The notes beneath the pieces are model-generated. The model was not told the DNA's origin. It was given only the letters and a program-made list of their open reading frames with translations, and did not search any database. Position numbers and translations under genes: made by a program. This document shows, one piece after another, positions 37,401 through 46,914 of a stretch of DNA of 64,000 nt (position 1 is the stretch's first letter; the number at the start of each line of letters is the position of its first letter). Location of the stretch: contig CP141136.1 in the NCBI GenBank assembly GCA_035236585.1, positions 33,130,949 through 33,194,948 of the forward strand. Reading direction: 5' to 3'. Source of the DNA: Warburgia ugandensis. Lineage: Eukaryota; Streptophyta; Magnoliopsida; Canellales; Canellaceae.

Positions 37401-40237
37401 ATAAGATTCATGTGGCCAAGCCCTAATTAGGATAAGGTCTTGATGATGATGATGATATCTACACCAATTGAAGGGTTAATTTCATCCACCAAAGAAGATT
37501 TATTAATTTGGTGTGTTACATATCTAAGATAAGGATCAGAAATTGGTGATTTGGACTTAAGTCTCACACATACACTTTTTTGCACTTATCACATCGATAC
37601 TATATAATTTATTTATTTTTTGTTACAAGCAAAGAATTACAAAGCAAATCACTTAACAATTTCACTCACACACTACTAAATCTTACCCCAATCTAAGGAA
37701 ACTCAAACCTATGACAACATGTACTTCAGGTGATATTGCAAGTTATCCACGACCAACTGCACTGGACATTTGTTGGCTTCTTTGTAATTTCTCTGTTTAT
37801 ACAACTGAAATCTCGAGCCACTCAATCTTTTACTGCAAGTGCTTCTTATTTCTTGTCTACTGGTAATGTTCTTAGGCCGGAATCCCTGATGGAGTTCTCA
37901 ACGTTGTCACTGGGTTTGGCCCCACGGCCGGCTCTGCCCTTGCTTCTCACATGGACGTTGACAAAGTGAGTCTCTCTCTCTCAACCTACTTACTGTTGCC
38001 TGTCCTGAGTCCCAATATATGACTCATCTCCACTGGTTACAGATAAGTTTCACAGGGTCTACACAGGTAGGACGCTTAATAATGCAAGCATCAGCCACTA
38101 GCAATCTCAAGGTCGTCTCACTTGAATTGGGCGGGAAGTCACCTCTTATTATCTTCGACGATGCCGACGTGGATATCGCCGTTGATGTTGCTCACTTGGC
38201 CATGTTCTTCAACAAGGCATGCTAAATCTATGTATTCTACTTAAGTGGATTTATTTGGGATCTCTGCAAATCCTTAAATTAACTATGGAACTAATTTCAT
38301 TTTCAGGGAGAAATTTGTGTAGCAGGATCTCGTGTTTTTGTTCAAGAAGGGATTTACGATGAGTTCGTGAAGAAGTCTGCTGAAAGAGCAAAAAATCTGG
38401 TAGTTGGAGATCCTTTTGATCCCCTGGTTCAACAAGGCCCTCAGGTGAGTCACCATTGGTTATATGGACTTCTTCGCAGGAAGTTGGTTATCTAGAAGCA
38501 TTGCCAAATCATACGACTAGTATAACGACCAGCACAAAAATGCACAGCTATTGCTTGCGTGGTGCCTAGTATTCGGTTAGCATTTTCTAATGATTTTATG
38601 ATGAATGACATGTAAAACTCTTTTCTATAATGTTTACATAAATCAGAAACTAAGAACGGAAGCAAAGAAATAGGAAAGCAACTTACCTCCAGTCATAGCA
38701 GTAAACTTGAAGCAATTCCTTGAGATCTTCTGATTCGTAGCAGAGCACAATGATGGAGAACAGAGTGTCAATTTCTGCATGAATCAGGAAACTTAAAGGT
38801 GATGGTTAATGGCAGTTGTCCTTCCATCAAGGATAACTGTCATGGGTATACAATGTTCTAGACCACTAAAATTCCAACATGACAATCTGTAATCCTGTCC
38901 CAGCACAAAAATGCACAAACTATTGCTTGCGTGGTGCCAAGTATCCGGATAGCATTTTCTAATGATTTTATGATGAATGACAATCTGTAATCCGGTCCCA
39001 GCCTCTGGTGCTTATGTGATTGAACAGGTGGATAAGAAGCAGTTCGAGAAAATCCTTTCTTACATTGAGTGTGGTAAGAGAGAGGGAGCTACCCTTTTAA
39101 CGGGAGGCAAGCCTTTTGGTGATAGAGGTTACTACATTGAGCCTACCATCTTCACAGATGTTAAGGTAAACAACCCCTCATTTTCACAATCTAATAGACT
39201 ACGCTTGCGCTTGTTTATGTGCTTTGAATTCACATGAAGATCCAGAACCTTTGATATTGTTTGATTGCTTTGGCAGGATGATATGCTAATAGCACAGGAG
39301 GAGATATTTGGACCTGTCATATCTCTCATGAAATTCAAGTAAGGTTTTTCATCTTCTTATAAATGATACATCAAAATTAGTTGTACAAGCCATCTCTGCC
39401 ATGGTTGATGCGAAGTTCACGGCGACCGTTAATTGCACTGTCTAGTGCAAGGTTCACAGTGATTAAAAGGCCTAACAATCCAATCAATGGAATTTTATGT
39501 ACTTGGGCTGATGATCTGACTTAGCCTGGTTTTCCAAGAGTAAGGGTCCAATCAGTTTGATCTTTTTGCTATGACCCTTCCAGGAGTTACCGGCAATATG
39601 TTTACGATGGCTCTTTAGTTCAAAAGAGAAGCCTGAACTTATTTGATCTCTTAGGAAGCAAACGTATGGTATCTTTCTGTATAGTGCATGTCTAGCTGGC
39701 TAAAAGCTGTCATCTAAACCGGTCATCTTCTGAGCCACACTGTAGATAGGCGCCCTACTCTCGAAAAACCTTCTCCCCTGGTTATTTCTCTCCTTTTGGT
39801 TCTGTTGTTGTAAGATTTCCCAATCATCCACTCTAAAATGATAGTGCTTACTATTATAAAATAGAAACGATTTTAGTGGATCAACTAATATCTAGTTTGC
39901 ATTATTGTTTTCTTCTCTCTGTATATCAACTTTTTTAGTTTTCTTCTCTTTGCTGTTATATAGGACAATTGAAGAGGCAATCGAGAGGGCCAATAATACA
40001 AGGTATGGACTAGCAGCTGGGATCGTCACAAATAGTCTAAATGTGGCGAATAGGGTGTCAAGATCAATTCGGGCAGGCTCGATTTGGATAAACTGCTACT
40101 TCGCCTTTGATAGAGACAGCCCCTTCGGTGGATACAAGATGAGTGGGTTTGGCAGGGACAATGGAATGCACGCCCTCGACAAGTATCTCCAAACCAAATC
40201 CGTTGTCACTCCTCTACAAGATTCTCCCTGGCTCTAG
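25918..40237 (+). CDS. ALDH2C4: Cytosolic family-2 aldehyde dehydrogenase (ALDH2C4/REF1-like), 9 exons, 501 aa
   Basis: NAD(P)-dependent aldehyde dehydrogenase. In plants this class oxidises coniferaldehyde and sinapaldehyde to ferulate and sinapate in the cytosol. Exons: 25918-26020, 28542-28684, 29473-29856, 37876-37965, 38043-38216, 38307-38444, 39028-39165, 39277-39338, 39964-40237; they join in frame with no stop. Visible residues: Asn169 in IIPWNFP, Lys192 in KPAEQTP, the FTGSTQVGR dinucleotide turn (243-251), Glu268 in LELGGKSP, Cys302 in GEICVAGSR, Glu399 in EEIFGPV. These numbers equal those of mammalian ALDH2. The protein starts MATQCNG without a mitochondrial presequence and ends SPWL without a PTS1, so cytosolic. 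The length equals what I recall for Arabidopsis ALDH2C4. It is the only intact host gene in the window. The exact aldehyde preference is inferred from the family; a benzaldehyde or acetaldehyde role is possible. Confidence 0.95.
26021..28541 (+). other. ALDH intron 1 (2.5 kb)
   Basis: Donor GTTCTT, acceptor ACAACAAAACAG. It holds no transposon that I recognise, but has a tandem repeat of about 113 bp at 27723-27947. Long first introns in plants sometimes enhance expression; nothing in the sequence proves that here. Confidence 0.85.
27723..27947 (+). repeat. Two tandem copies of a ~113-bp unit in ALDH intron 1
   Basis: Copies at 27723-27835 and 27836-27947 share CAGCTGTGGGTTGAGCC, TAGGCACCAA and GGAAACTC in the same order, with about a fifth of positions differing by eye. 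Their GC content is higher than that of the surrounding intron. Confidence 0.75.
28542..28684 (+). CDS. ALDH2C4: ALDH exon 2 (residues 35-82)
   Basis: It continues Gly35 as [17 protein letters not shown] and ends KWPRMSGF in phase 0, with donor GTAAGA. The upstream codons read open back to 28496 but are intronic. Confidence 0.93.
29473..29856 (+). CDS. ALDH2C4: ALDH exon 3 (residues 83-210)
   Basis: It begins [12 protein letters not shown] after acceptor CTCAG and ends YYAYLAKL before donor GTAAAT. It carries IIPWNFP with Asn169, which stabilises the thiohemiacetal oxyanion, and the cofactor-contacting Lys192 in VKPAEQTP. Confidence 0.95.
29875..31027 (+). repeat. Tandem duplication of a ~576-bp block, each with two MITE-like hairpins
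   Basis: Block A (29875-30450) and block B (30451-31027) share the TAGTTCTTACACACA start, the CAAGTACAC and GCAAACAGCTGAAACAC phrases and the ATGTGTATACAAAACTAT end. Each block holds two related foldback modules of about 145-157 bp, giving four: 30009-30151, 30184-30340, 30558-30711 and 30797-30953. Modules start TTTCAGC and end near GCTGAAAT or GCCAAAAT, with arms of about 55 bp containing ACATTTGATTGGC and its complement. Modules 1 and 3 resemble each other, as do 2 and 4, so the pair existed before the block was duplicated. An (AT)n run at 30723-30776 separates modules 3 and 4. Confidence 0.8.
31038..32025 (+). repeat. Palindromic (CT)n-loop repeats, intronic copy
   Basis: About two units of the same repeat that forms the array downstream of the gene. 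Each unit has inverted arms: AGTGGGGCCAC before and GCAGCCCCACT after a (CT)n loop, and a second pair TTGGTTGAAAAA / TTTTTCAACCAA. The segment is nearly identical to 43108-43895, apart from a loop-length difference, an (AT)n expansion and about 130 bp missing in the downstream copy. Confidence 0.85.
31407..31498. repeat. (CT)n microsatellite, 46 units
   Basis: It forms the loop between the inverted arms ATTATATGAGGCTC-type and AATTATATGGTGCTC of the palindromic repeat in ALDH intron 3. Confidence 0.97.
32480..35280 (+). mobile_element. Probable Tat-type LTR fragment inside ALDH intron 3
   Basis: TGTAGACACCCCTATTTTGC at 32480 is the kind of start known from Tat/Ogre LTRs, and about 140 bp later GTGGAGTCACCACCCATC resembles their usual GGAGTCGCCAC block, followed by a TACGTATCCTTGAGG-like phrase at about 32745. 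A related phrase, ACACCCCTATTTTTGCC, recurs at about 34007. No internal coding sequence or paired LTR is seen, so this is a solo or truncated LTR. The right limit is not visible. It looks old. Confidence 0.4.
35739..37454 (+). mobile_element. 5'-truncated RTE-type LINE in ALDH intron 3 with perfect 14-bp target duplication
   Basis: The target duplication ATATCTACACCAAT lies at 35725-35738 and 37455-37468. The 1.7-kb insert carries reverse transcriptase and C-terminal sequence: [14 protein letters not shown], then [82 protein letters not shown] and PAMLHGSEC. The tail is (GAT)n at 37439-37454. It is inactive: the endonuclease half is missing, a one-base frameshift lies near 36100, there are stops at 36357, 36795, 36908 and 37125, and a deletion near 37280. 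Apart from the frameshift and deletion one frame runs through, so it is younger than the two LINEs at 19-24 kb. Target-primed reverse transcription explains the truncation, tail and duplication. Confidence 0.93.
37876..37965 (+). CDS. ALDH2C4: ALDH exon 4 (residues 211-240)
   Basis: It encodes [19 protein letters not shown] and ASHMDVDK, with phase 0 at both ends and donor GTGAGT. It is the first exon after the 8-kb intron. Confidence 0.93.
38043..38216 (+). CDS. ALDH2C4: ALDH exon 5 (residues 241-298)
   Basis: It encodes [14 protein letters not shown], the dinucleotide-binding turn, and LELGGKSP with the general base Glu268. It ends FFNK, where the next bases are GCATGC rather than a GT donor. 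Confidence 0.93.
38217..38306 (+). other. ALDH intron 5, GC-AG type, 90 bp
   Basis: The boundary reads AACAAG|GCATGC ... TTTTCAG|GGAGAA. The protein [13 protein letters not shown] fits the family exactly only with this junction, and no GT nearby keeps both the frame and the sequence. Reading through would add Ala-Cys and then a stop. Confidence 0.85.
38307..38444 (+). CDS. ALDH2C4: ALDH exon 6 (residues 299-344), catalytic cysteine
   Basis: It encodes [15 protein letters not shown] with the nucleophile Cys302, then [12 protein letters not shown]; donor GTGAGT. Confidence 0.95.
38529..39003 (+). repeat. Direct repeats in ALDH intron 6 reaching the exon 7 acceptor region
   Basis: An 82-bp sequence at 38529-38610 (AGCACAAAAATGCACA, TTGCTTGCGTGGTGCC, CATTTTCTAATGATTTTATG) recurs at 38900-38981. 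In addition a phrase GACAATCTGTAATCC followed by GTCCCAGC occurs at about 38881 and again at about 38979, so the second copy is the body of a ~97-bp tandem unit. The last copy ends only about 25 bp before exon 7. Confidence 0.85.
39028..39165 (+). CDS. ALDH2C4: ALDH exon 7 (residues 345-390)
   Basis: It encodes [20 protein letters not shown] and [13 protein letters not shown]; acceptor TTGAACAG, donor GTAAAC. The open codons upstream to 38977 are intronic repeat sequence. Confidence 0.93.
39277..39338 (+). CDS. ALDH2C4: ALDH exon 8 (residues 391-411)
   Basis: It encodes [20 protein letters not shown] with Glu399 and Phe401, which hold the nicotinamide ribose. It ends in phase 2 within Lys411, with donor GTAAGG. 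Confidence 0.93.
39964..40237 (+). CDS. ALDH2C4: ALDH exon 9 (residues 411-501) and stop
   Basis: It completes Lys411 and continues [41 protein letters not shown], the oligomerisation and C-terminal region, ending TPLQDSPWL and TAG at 40235-40237. Confidence 0.95.
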
Positions 40238-40476
40238 ATCTGTGTTTCTTAAACAAAAGAGGAAAACAAAGGATTGCTAGTCCGAGAATAATGTTTGAGA
40301 ATTGCTGCCAGGTTTCGGATGGTTGGTTTTGCAGCGGAAACATCAGAAGTCCTTGTTAGCCTTTTCTTTTCTGTGTGTGTGTCGCGTTTTGGATGGATGG
40401 GCCGGTGTTGGGTGTGTTGAAGAAGTGTTCCCAAGTAACAATGCGGTTCCTATATGCAAAATCACCATTTACTACC

Positions 40477-40480
<4 letters not shown>
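40238..40480 (+). other. ALDH 3' flank and probable polyadenylation region
   Basis: AATAAT at 40287-40292 is a plausible near-upstream polyadenylation element, and TG-rich sequence follows at 40370-40420. The palindromic repeat array starts soon after, so some transcripts may end inside it. Confidence 0.4.
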
Positions 40481-40519
<39 letters not shown>

Positions 40520-41232
40520 TTTCTTTGGATTCAAGTCGTTCATCTAGTTTGGTCATTAAATGGCCTATGGACCAAAGCCCAGATTTAAAAAAAATATAAA
40601 AAAATTGCAAGATCCACCCAAATTCAATCAAAAGGGCCACACAAAAGTTCTTGTGAATGTGTTTTTATCTAGGTTTTGGTACATAGGTCATCTAAATGTG
40701 GTCGAACTAGATGAAGGGGTAAGATCTCAAAAAATATGCAAAAAGAAGTGGAGTCGCACCCATTATTCTTTCTACCTGACGAGTGGTCCCAGGAGCACCA
40801 TATACTTCTCTCTCTCTCTCTCTCTCTTAATTATATAGTGCTCTCAAGAGTAAACTGGAGGACTTGTCAGGCGGAAAGAAAATGGGGGGTAGCCCCATCT
40901 TTTGCATTTTTTTTAGATCTAATATGTTCACCAAGTTTTGTCACATCTAGATGGCCTATGTACTAAAGAAGCCCGAAAAGGAAAACGCCCCTGTAAGATC
41001 TTCTTTTGTGTGGCCATTTTGATTGAAACAATCAATCTCCTAGAACATTATCCAATTTTCAACCACAAAGGCCACACAAAAGTTCTTGCAAATGTTTTCT
41101 AGATATGAGTTTTGTTACATATGCCTTCTAAATGTGATCGAAGTAAATGAATGAATAAGATCTCAAACAAATGGAAAAAATTAGGGCCATGCCCGCTTTT
41201 CTTTTAGCTAACTAGTGCTCCTAGGTGCACCA

Positions 41233-41280
<48 letters not shown>

Positions 41281-41672
41281 TCACCTGTCAGTCGAAACGA
41301 ACAATTGAGTGTGGCCCCACTTTTTTGCATTTTTTTTTAGATCTACTCTGTTCATCTAATTAGGTCACTTCTAGATAGCCTATGTACCGAACCCCAATCC
41401 AAAAAAATCTTGCAAGATCTTTTGTGTGACTGTTTTGGTAGAAAATGGACAGTGTTGAATAGAAAATATAATCTCCTAAAGTGCCATCCTTTTTATAACC
41501 AAAACTACAACACAAAAGAAGTTCTTGCAAATGTTTTTTTGATCTAGCTTGTGGTACATAGGCCATCTAAATTTGGCCAACTAGATGAATGGATAAGATT
41601 TCAAAAACATGCAAAAAAGTGGGGCCACACCCTATTTTTCTTTCAGCCTAGCAAGTATTCTCGCACCATTTA

Positions 41673-41760
<88 letters not shown>

Positions 41761-42161
41761 TATACATTGCTCGCAAGAAAACTAAGGCACTTGTCAGGTG
41801 CAAAGAAAATCGGTGTGGCCCCACTTTTTGCATTTACTTGAGATCTAATATGCTCATCAAGTTCTCTCACGTCTAGATGGCCTTTGAACCAAAGCCCATA
41901 TAAAAATAACTTGCAAGATCTTCTTTTGTGTGGCCGTTTAGGTTGAAAAATGGATGGTGTTAAATAGAAAACAAACTCTCTCCTAAAACATTGTCCAATT
42001 TTCAACCAAAATTGCCACACAAAAGAAGTCATCGAAAATGTTTTTTTTATCTGGGTATTAGTACATATGCCGTCTAAATGTAACAGAAGTAGATGAATGG
42101 ATAATGTCTCAAACAAATGAAAAGAATCAGGGCCACACCTATTTTTCTTTTAGCCTAACAA

Positions 42162-42225
<64 letters not shown>

Positions 42226-42377
42226 GTAAACTAGACCACTTGTTAGTAGTAACAAAATATGGGGTGTGGTACCATTTTTATTTTATTTTTATGTACTATG
42301 TTCATCTATTTATGTCACATATCGATGACCTATGTACCAAAGCCCAGCCCCCCCCAACCCAACCCAACACACACACA

Positions 42378-42426
<49 letters not shown>

Positions 42427-42698
42427 CCTTGCAAAACCTTTTCTATGACCATTTTGGAAGAAAATGGACAGTGTTAAATAGAAAATAGTCTCTCTTAGAA
42501 CACCATTCATTTTTCAACCAAAAGGGTAACATAAAAGAAGTTCTTGCAGACATTTATTTTTTTTGGTTGTGTTACACAAGCCATCTAAATGTGGCCAACT
42601 AAAGGAATGGATAAGATCACAAAAATAAAAAAATGCAAAAAGTGGGGCTATATCCTATTTTTCTTTTAGTCTTACGAGGGTTCCCCCGAGAGCACCAT

Positions 42699-42768
<70 letters not shown>

Positions 42769-43152
42769 ACACATTGAGATGGCCTTTGTACCAAAGCCCA
42801 GATCAAACAAAAACTTGCTAGATCTTCTTTTGTGTTACCATTTTGGTTGAAAAATGGACAGTATTAAACAAAAACCAATGTCTCTCATGGAACACACTCT
42901 ATTTTGCAACCAAAAGGGCCCCACCCAAGAATTTTTTGCAAATGTGTTTCTTATCTTGGTTTTGGTACATAGGCTGTCTAAATGTGGCCAAACTAGATGA
43001 ATGGATGTGTCTCAAAACAAATTCAAAAAAATGGTGCCACACTTCTTTTTCTTTCAACCTGACAAGTACTCCTAGAAGCAACCCCACTTTTTTGCATCTT
43101 TTTATATCTAGTCCATTCGTCTCGTTCAATCCAGATGGCCATTGTATCAGAG

Positions 43153-43206
<54 letters not shown>

Positions 43207-43895
43207 ATTGCAAGATCTTCTTTTGTGTTGTTGTGTTGGTTGAAAAAATAGATAGTACTAAACAATCCTTTTACTATAACACCATTCATTTTTCAACCAA
43301 AAGGCCCACGTAAAAGACATTCTTTCAAGTGTTATTTTATCTAATTTTTAGTAAATAACCCATCCAAATGTGGCCAAGCTTGACAAATGGATATGATCTT
43401 AGAAAAATGCAAAAAAGTGGGGCCACATCCCATTTTTCTTTGAGCCTAGCAAATGCTCTTGTGAGCATCATATAATTCTTCTCTCTCTCTCTCTCTCTAA
43501 ATTATATGGTGCTCTCAGGTGTAAACTAGAGCACTTTAAAAAGTGAAAAGAAAAATGGGTGTGGCCCCACTTTCTTGCAAATTTTGAGTTCTAATATGTT
43601 CATCTACTTTAGTCATGCCTAGATGGCCTATGTACCAAAACTTAGATAAAAAACTAAATACTTGCAAGATCTTCTTTTGTAAGGCTCTTTTTGGTTGAAA
43701 AATGGACATTGTTAAATAAAAATTAGCCTCTCTCATAGAACCCATTTTTCAACCAAAAGGGCCACACAAAAGTAGTTTTTAAAATGTTTTTTTGGCATTC
43801 TTGAGATCTAATTCTCTCATCTAATTTAGTCACATCTAAATGGCATATGTTCCCAATCCTAGGTCAAAAAGAAAAAAGCTTGCAAGATCTTCTTT
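40481..43895 (+). repeat. Tandem array of palindromic repeats with (CT)n loops, about 8 units
   Basis: Units of roughly 390-520 bp repeat from just after the ALDH gene. The core TTGCAAGATCTTCTTTTGTG (with variants) occurs near 40606, 40994, 41412, 41911, 42428, 42816, 43206, 43660 and 43880. Each unit is built of inverted pairs: GTTGAAAAATGGA / TCCATTTTTCAACC; ATCTAGATGGCCTATGTACC / GGTACATAGGCCATCTAAAT; and GGGGCCACACCC / GGTGTGGCCCC around a (CT)n loop. Loop and side microsatellites: (CT)n at 40481-40514, 40807-40828, 41238-41276, 41677-41722, 42166-42221, 42703-42766 and 43480-43497; (CA)n at 41723-41758; (GT)n at 42380-42422; (TA)n at about 43155-43203. No coding function. All frames across it are repeat artefacts. 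Confidence 0.9.
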
Positions 43896-44099
43896 TGTGT
43901 GGCCAGGTTGGTTGAAAAATGTATGATGCTAAATAGAAAACAACCTGTCTTCTAGAACACTATCCATTTACCGAACGAAAGGTCCATACAAAAGAAGTTA
44001 TCTTAAATGTTTTTATTTTATTTTATTTGGGTTTTGGTACTGGACCATCTAAATGTGGCTGAACTAGATCAATGCATTCCTTTAAAAAGTGCAAAAAAG

Positions 44100-45785
44100 T
44101 GGAGCTAGAAAGAGAATAAAAGAAGTTGTTTAGCACAACACTAAAGGACAAGAGATGGTGACAGTGCAAGAACCTATAGCAGTTACCTTTGTTCCATAGT
44201 AAGAAGCACAGTACCTATTTTGATTGATGATCAAAGACATATATCACTAACACTTACAGATAAAGGTATGTAGGTCCTACGTATGATAGAATATAGTATG
44301 TATCTTATCTTGTTATTTTCAAACGGAGTAACATGCTTGTTTCTACTTATAGTCTAGTTTTAATGTACTTGAGGAGAAGGAGTGCACCTTGTAAGACGCT
44401 AGTGAGCAATGTAGAAAATGGAAGAACTATCTTATCCGCAATGACATAGTTCCAAATGTAAATGATCCTTTGATGCTATACAAAGTACATAACATTTATT
44501 TCGTCATCAATGACCAAGATGTATGGAATAAATTTGTAAAGTTTCGTATGTCCCTTAAACTTTAGGTATGTGCCAAACCAATGTTTCATTGAATTAATTA
44601 TAATGTTCAATTACATTTAATTACCTATGCATCAAATGTGTAGGCAATGAATGTGAAAGGAAGAAAGTTGCATGAGACCAATCATATGCATCACCACCTC
44701 TCTACATTGGGCTACACTAGATTGAAAGAGCATAAAGTATATGTGAGAGTTTACTTCTTTCAAATTATAACATAGTTATACATGTTTAATTTCCCAACTA
44801 TAGTGTCTCGCTCAATAACAAAAGAAATCTGGGAGTAGGATTCCATTAACTGTGTCATCCTCTGGAAGATGGCACATTTATTGTGCCATAATGTCTAAAC
44901 CTTCAAAAATGAAGCTATTACAAAAGTTGCTTCTTGAATTGTAAGTGGTTACACATGTCCAATACCCTTGTATCACTTGATTCTTATACAATAATTAATG
45001 TAACTAACAATGCCCTTATAGCTAAATTTTTTAGGAAAGTTTTACCCAAGAAAGTACATCTACAACAACTCTAAATAGCACTACTACAAATGAGGACATC
45101 TTGCATAGGCCTATGGGCAATAAGGAGGAGCACCCTCGCTGAGTAAGGGGCCAAGGGCAGTGTTGTTCCTTCCACCTTCTTTCATCAAAAAGTACGTACA
45201 ATTAATGACGAAGAGTTCCAAAAGTAGAAAAGCATAGTTGCATGATGAGATAAAGATGAATATACATAGGGACTTTCTGTGGAGAGGTTTAATACTAGCT
45301 CCTCAGACCCCTATACATCACTCACATGCTAGCTATAATTGTAGTAGAGAAGAAGGTTAAGAACTTCGACCTTGGCCTTAGAAGCAAAAGCACTAGCTAA
45401 GGAGGTATATATAGTCATGTTTTCTTTTGCATTGTCCAATTAATTGTCCTACCTCATGCTTTCTTATGTATATAGAATTTCTGATTTTGAGTGGGTCTTC
45501 AATGCGTGTTGGACTTGAATGTTGGTAAGAACACCATAGTTGGATCATTGTGTGAGAACAGATCTATGGTTTTGCATGGAAAGAGTATGCCTCTACACAC
45601 TGTGTGTGTATTGCAGCATTCAAAGCAAATGCCTCCCTACCATTTCCAATAGATTTCAATGATGTTTTTGCCATTGGGATGCCCTTGGATATGACATTAC
45701 TTGGCCAAAACAATTTGTCCTTCCCATACAATCTAAGGTATATATCTTGTTATACCATCATATGCATCTTCAACAACAACTTTTA
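44100..45785 (+). pseudogene. CACTA TNP-type transposase-associated remnant
   Basis: In order on the + strand: DQDVWNKFVKFRMS (about 44515), KGRKLHETNHMHHHLSTLGY (about 44655), INCVILWKMAHLLCHN (about 44850), and CIAAFKANASLPFPIDFNDV followed by FAIGMPLD (45604-45700). These follow the plant En/Spm family: WxxFVxxRxS, the basic HH/GYxRL segment, the LWKxAH helix and the LPxPxxxxxxxxxA/G-x-P block. It has several stops and probably intron gaps. The same family occurs on the minus strand at 14.4-16.0 and 53.3-54.0 kb. I see no terminal repeats, so this is a fragment. Confidence 0.6.
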
Positions 45786-45823
45786 GAGACCTCGATTCAA
45801 TTGTTTATTAATTGCATCTAATG

Positions 45824-46800
45824 CTAATTAGAAGTAACAACAAGCATCACTGAGGGTGACTTCCCCTTCACCACCACTTCCCATGTATCAAGAGAACTGT
45901 TAGTAGTATTTATCTTTATTTTTATTATAAAACTAAATGTCTTCAACGAATAATCAATATTGATTAAAATTTTACGCAACTTTATAGCAACATTCCACGA
46001 ATTGATTAGAAGTCCCACATAACACACCTCTATCCCTGAGGAGCCTCTACGCAATCATTAACAAAGAAAGGGTAATCAACCCCATAAGTCTCTAAAATAG
46101 AGTGGTTGTTGATGACATAGCCATAGTGAAATTGTTTTCGTACTGAGTGATTATCATGTCACCCTCTACAAGCCAAGAAATTCCTTGTCCTTTCTCCTCT
46201 TCATATGAGGTGGGAAATACTTATTGAAGAACATCATTTTGAACACTTCCTTAGGAATAGCCATCATTTCCTCAAAATGAATCCTTTTTGTAGTTTGCAC
46301 TAGTAGGTTGCTCACCAATTATCTTGAAGGTAACCACGGTTATCTTCGTCTCATCCGAGACCTCTATCACTTTAAAGAACTTCTCAACCTTGAAGTTCTA
46401 AGTCTCAATCATGTCTACCTCATTCTCACCAAAAAAATCCAAAGTCATATTTTTTAAACCTATTAAGAATATGGTCTAGTCTACCTACACTTGCTCCACC
46501 TGCTTGTGCTCCTTGGGCCTGATTTTGCAAGTATTGACCCAATTACTACACTAATTGCTGGATAACATCCCCAACTGCATTCCCTTATTGCGTAGCACTC
46601 ATGGGAGCTCCAAAAGTTTCATGGTTCACTCCTGGCTATCTTCTAGGCGGCATCTATTTGCAAGATCAAGCTATGTAAATACTCTATCTAGCTACCTATA
46701 ATAAGATGTATTTCATCTAGTTGATCATATCATGGTTGCCATCTAGTAAATGGCTGTGAGAGAACATATATGGGGATTTGATACTAACTATGATGACCTA
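45824..46800 (-). mobile_element. Ty3/gypsy gag fossil with PBS-like site
   Basis: On the minus strand a gag-like start (MPPRR) lies at about 46653, followed by decayed gag sequence down to about 45830. Near 46780-46796 GTTAGTATCAAATC resembles the initiator-Met primer-binding site, and AACCTAGGTCATCA just beyond it resembles a chromovirus-like LTR end. That LTR is cut after about 115 bp by the element at 46915. The fossil is broken, with roughly ten breaks; protease and pol are absent. It looks old. Confidence 0.55.
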
Positions 46801-46914
46801 GGTTTTAAAAACACAATTTTAAATTATAAATCATTTTGTTTTTCAAAATCAAAATCATTTCCTAAGGTTTTTGAAAAACCAAAACACAAGTCAATTTATA
46901 TTCTTTTATAATGA

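Larger units (their letters stand above)
29857..37875 (+). other. ALDH intron 3, 8 kb, loaded with insertions
   Basis: Donor GTAAAT, acceptor GTTCTTAG. From 5' to 3' it holds a duplicated MITE-like hairpin region (29875-31027), two palindromic (CT)n repeats (31038-32025), a probable Tat-type LTR fragment (32480 to about 35280) and an RTE LINE (35739-37454). The first 15 bases after the donor run straight into duplicated sequence. Exons on both sides are intact and in phase, so splicing across it is expected. Confidence 0.85.

Noticed and set aside
38019-38225. ALDH exon 5 read as a separate 68-codon gene starting MTHLHWLQ
   Set aside because: The first codons are intron 4 and the end is intron 5; splicing gives a continuous ALDH.
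40481-43895. CRISPR-like or centromeric satellite reading of the repeat array
   Set aside because: Units are hundreds of bases long, palindromic and irregular in period, in a plant nuclear context; neither a CRISPR layout nor a regular centromeric monomer.
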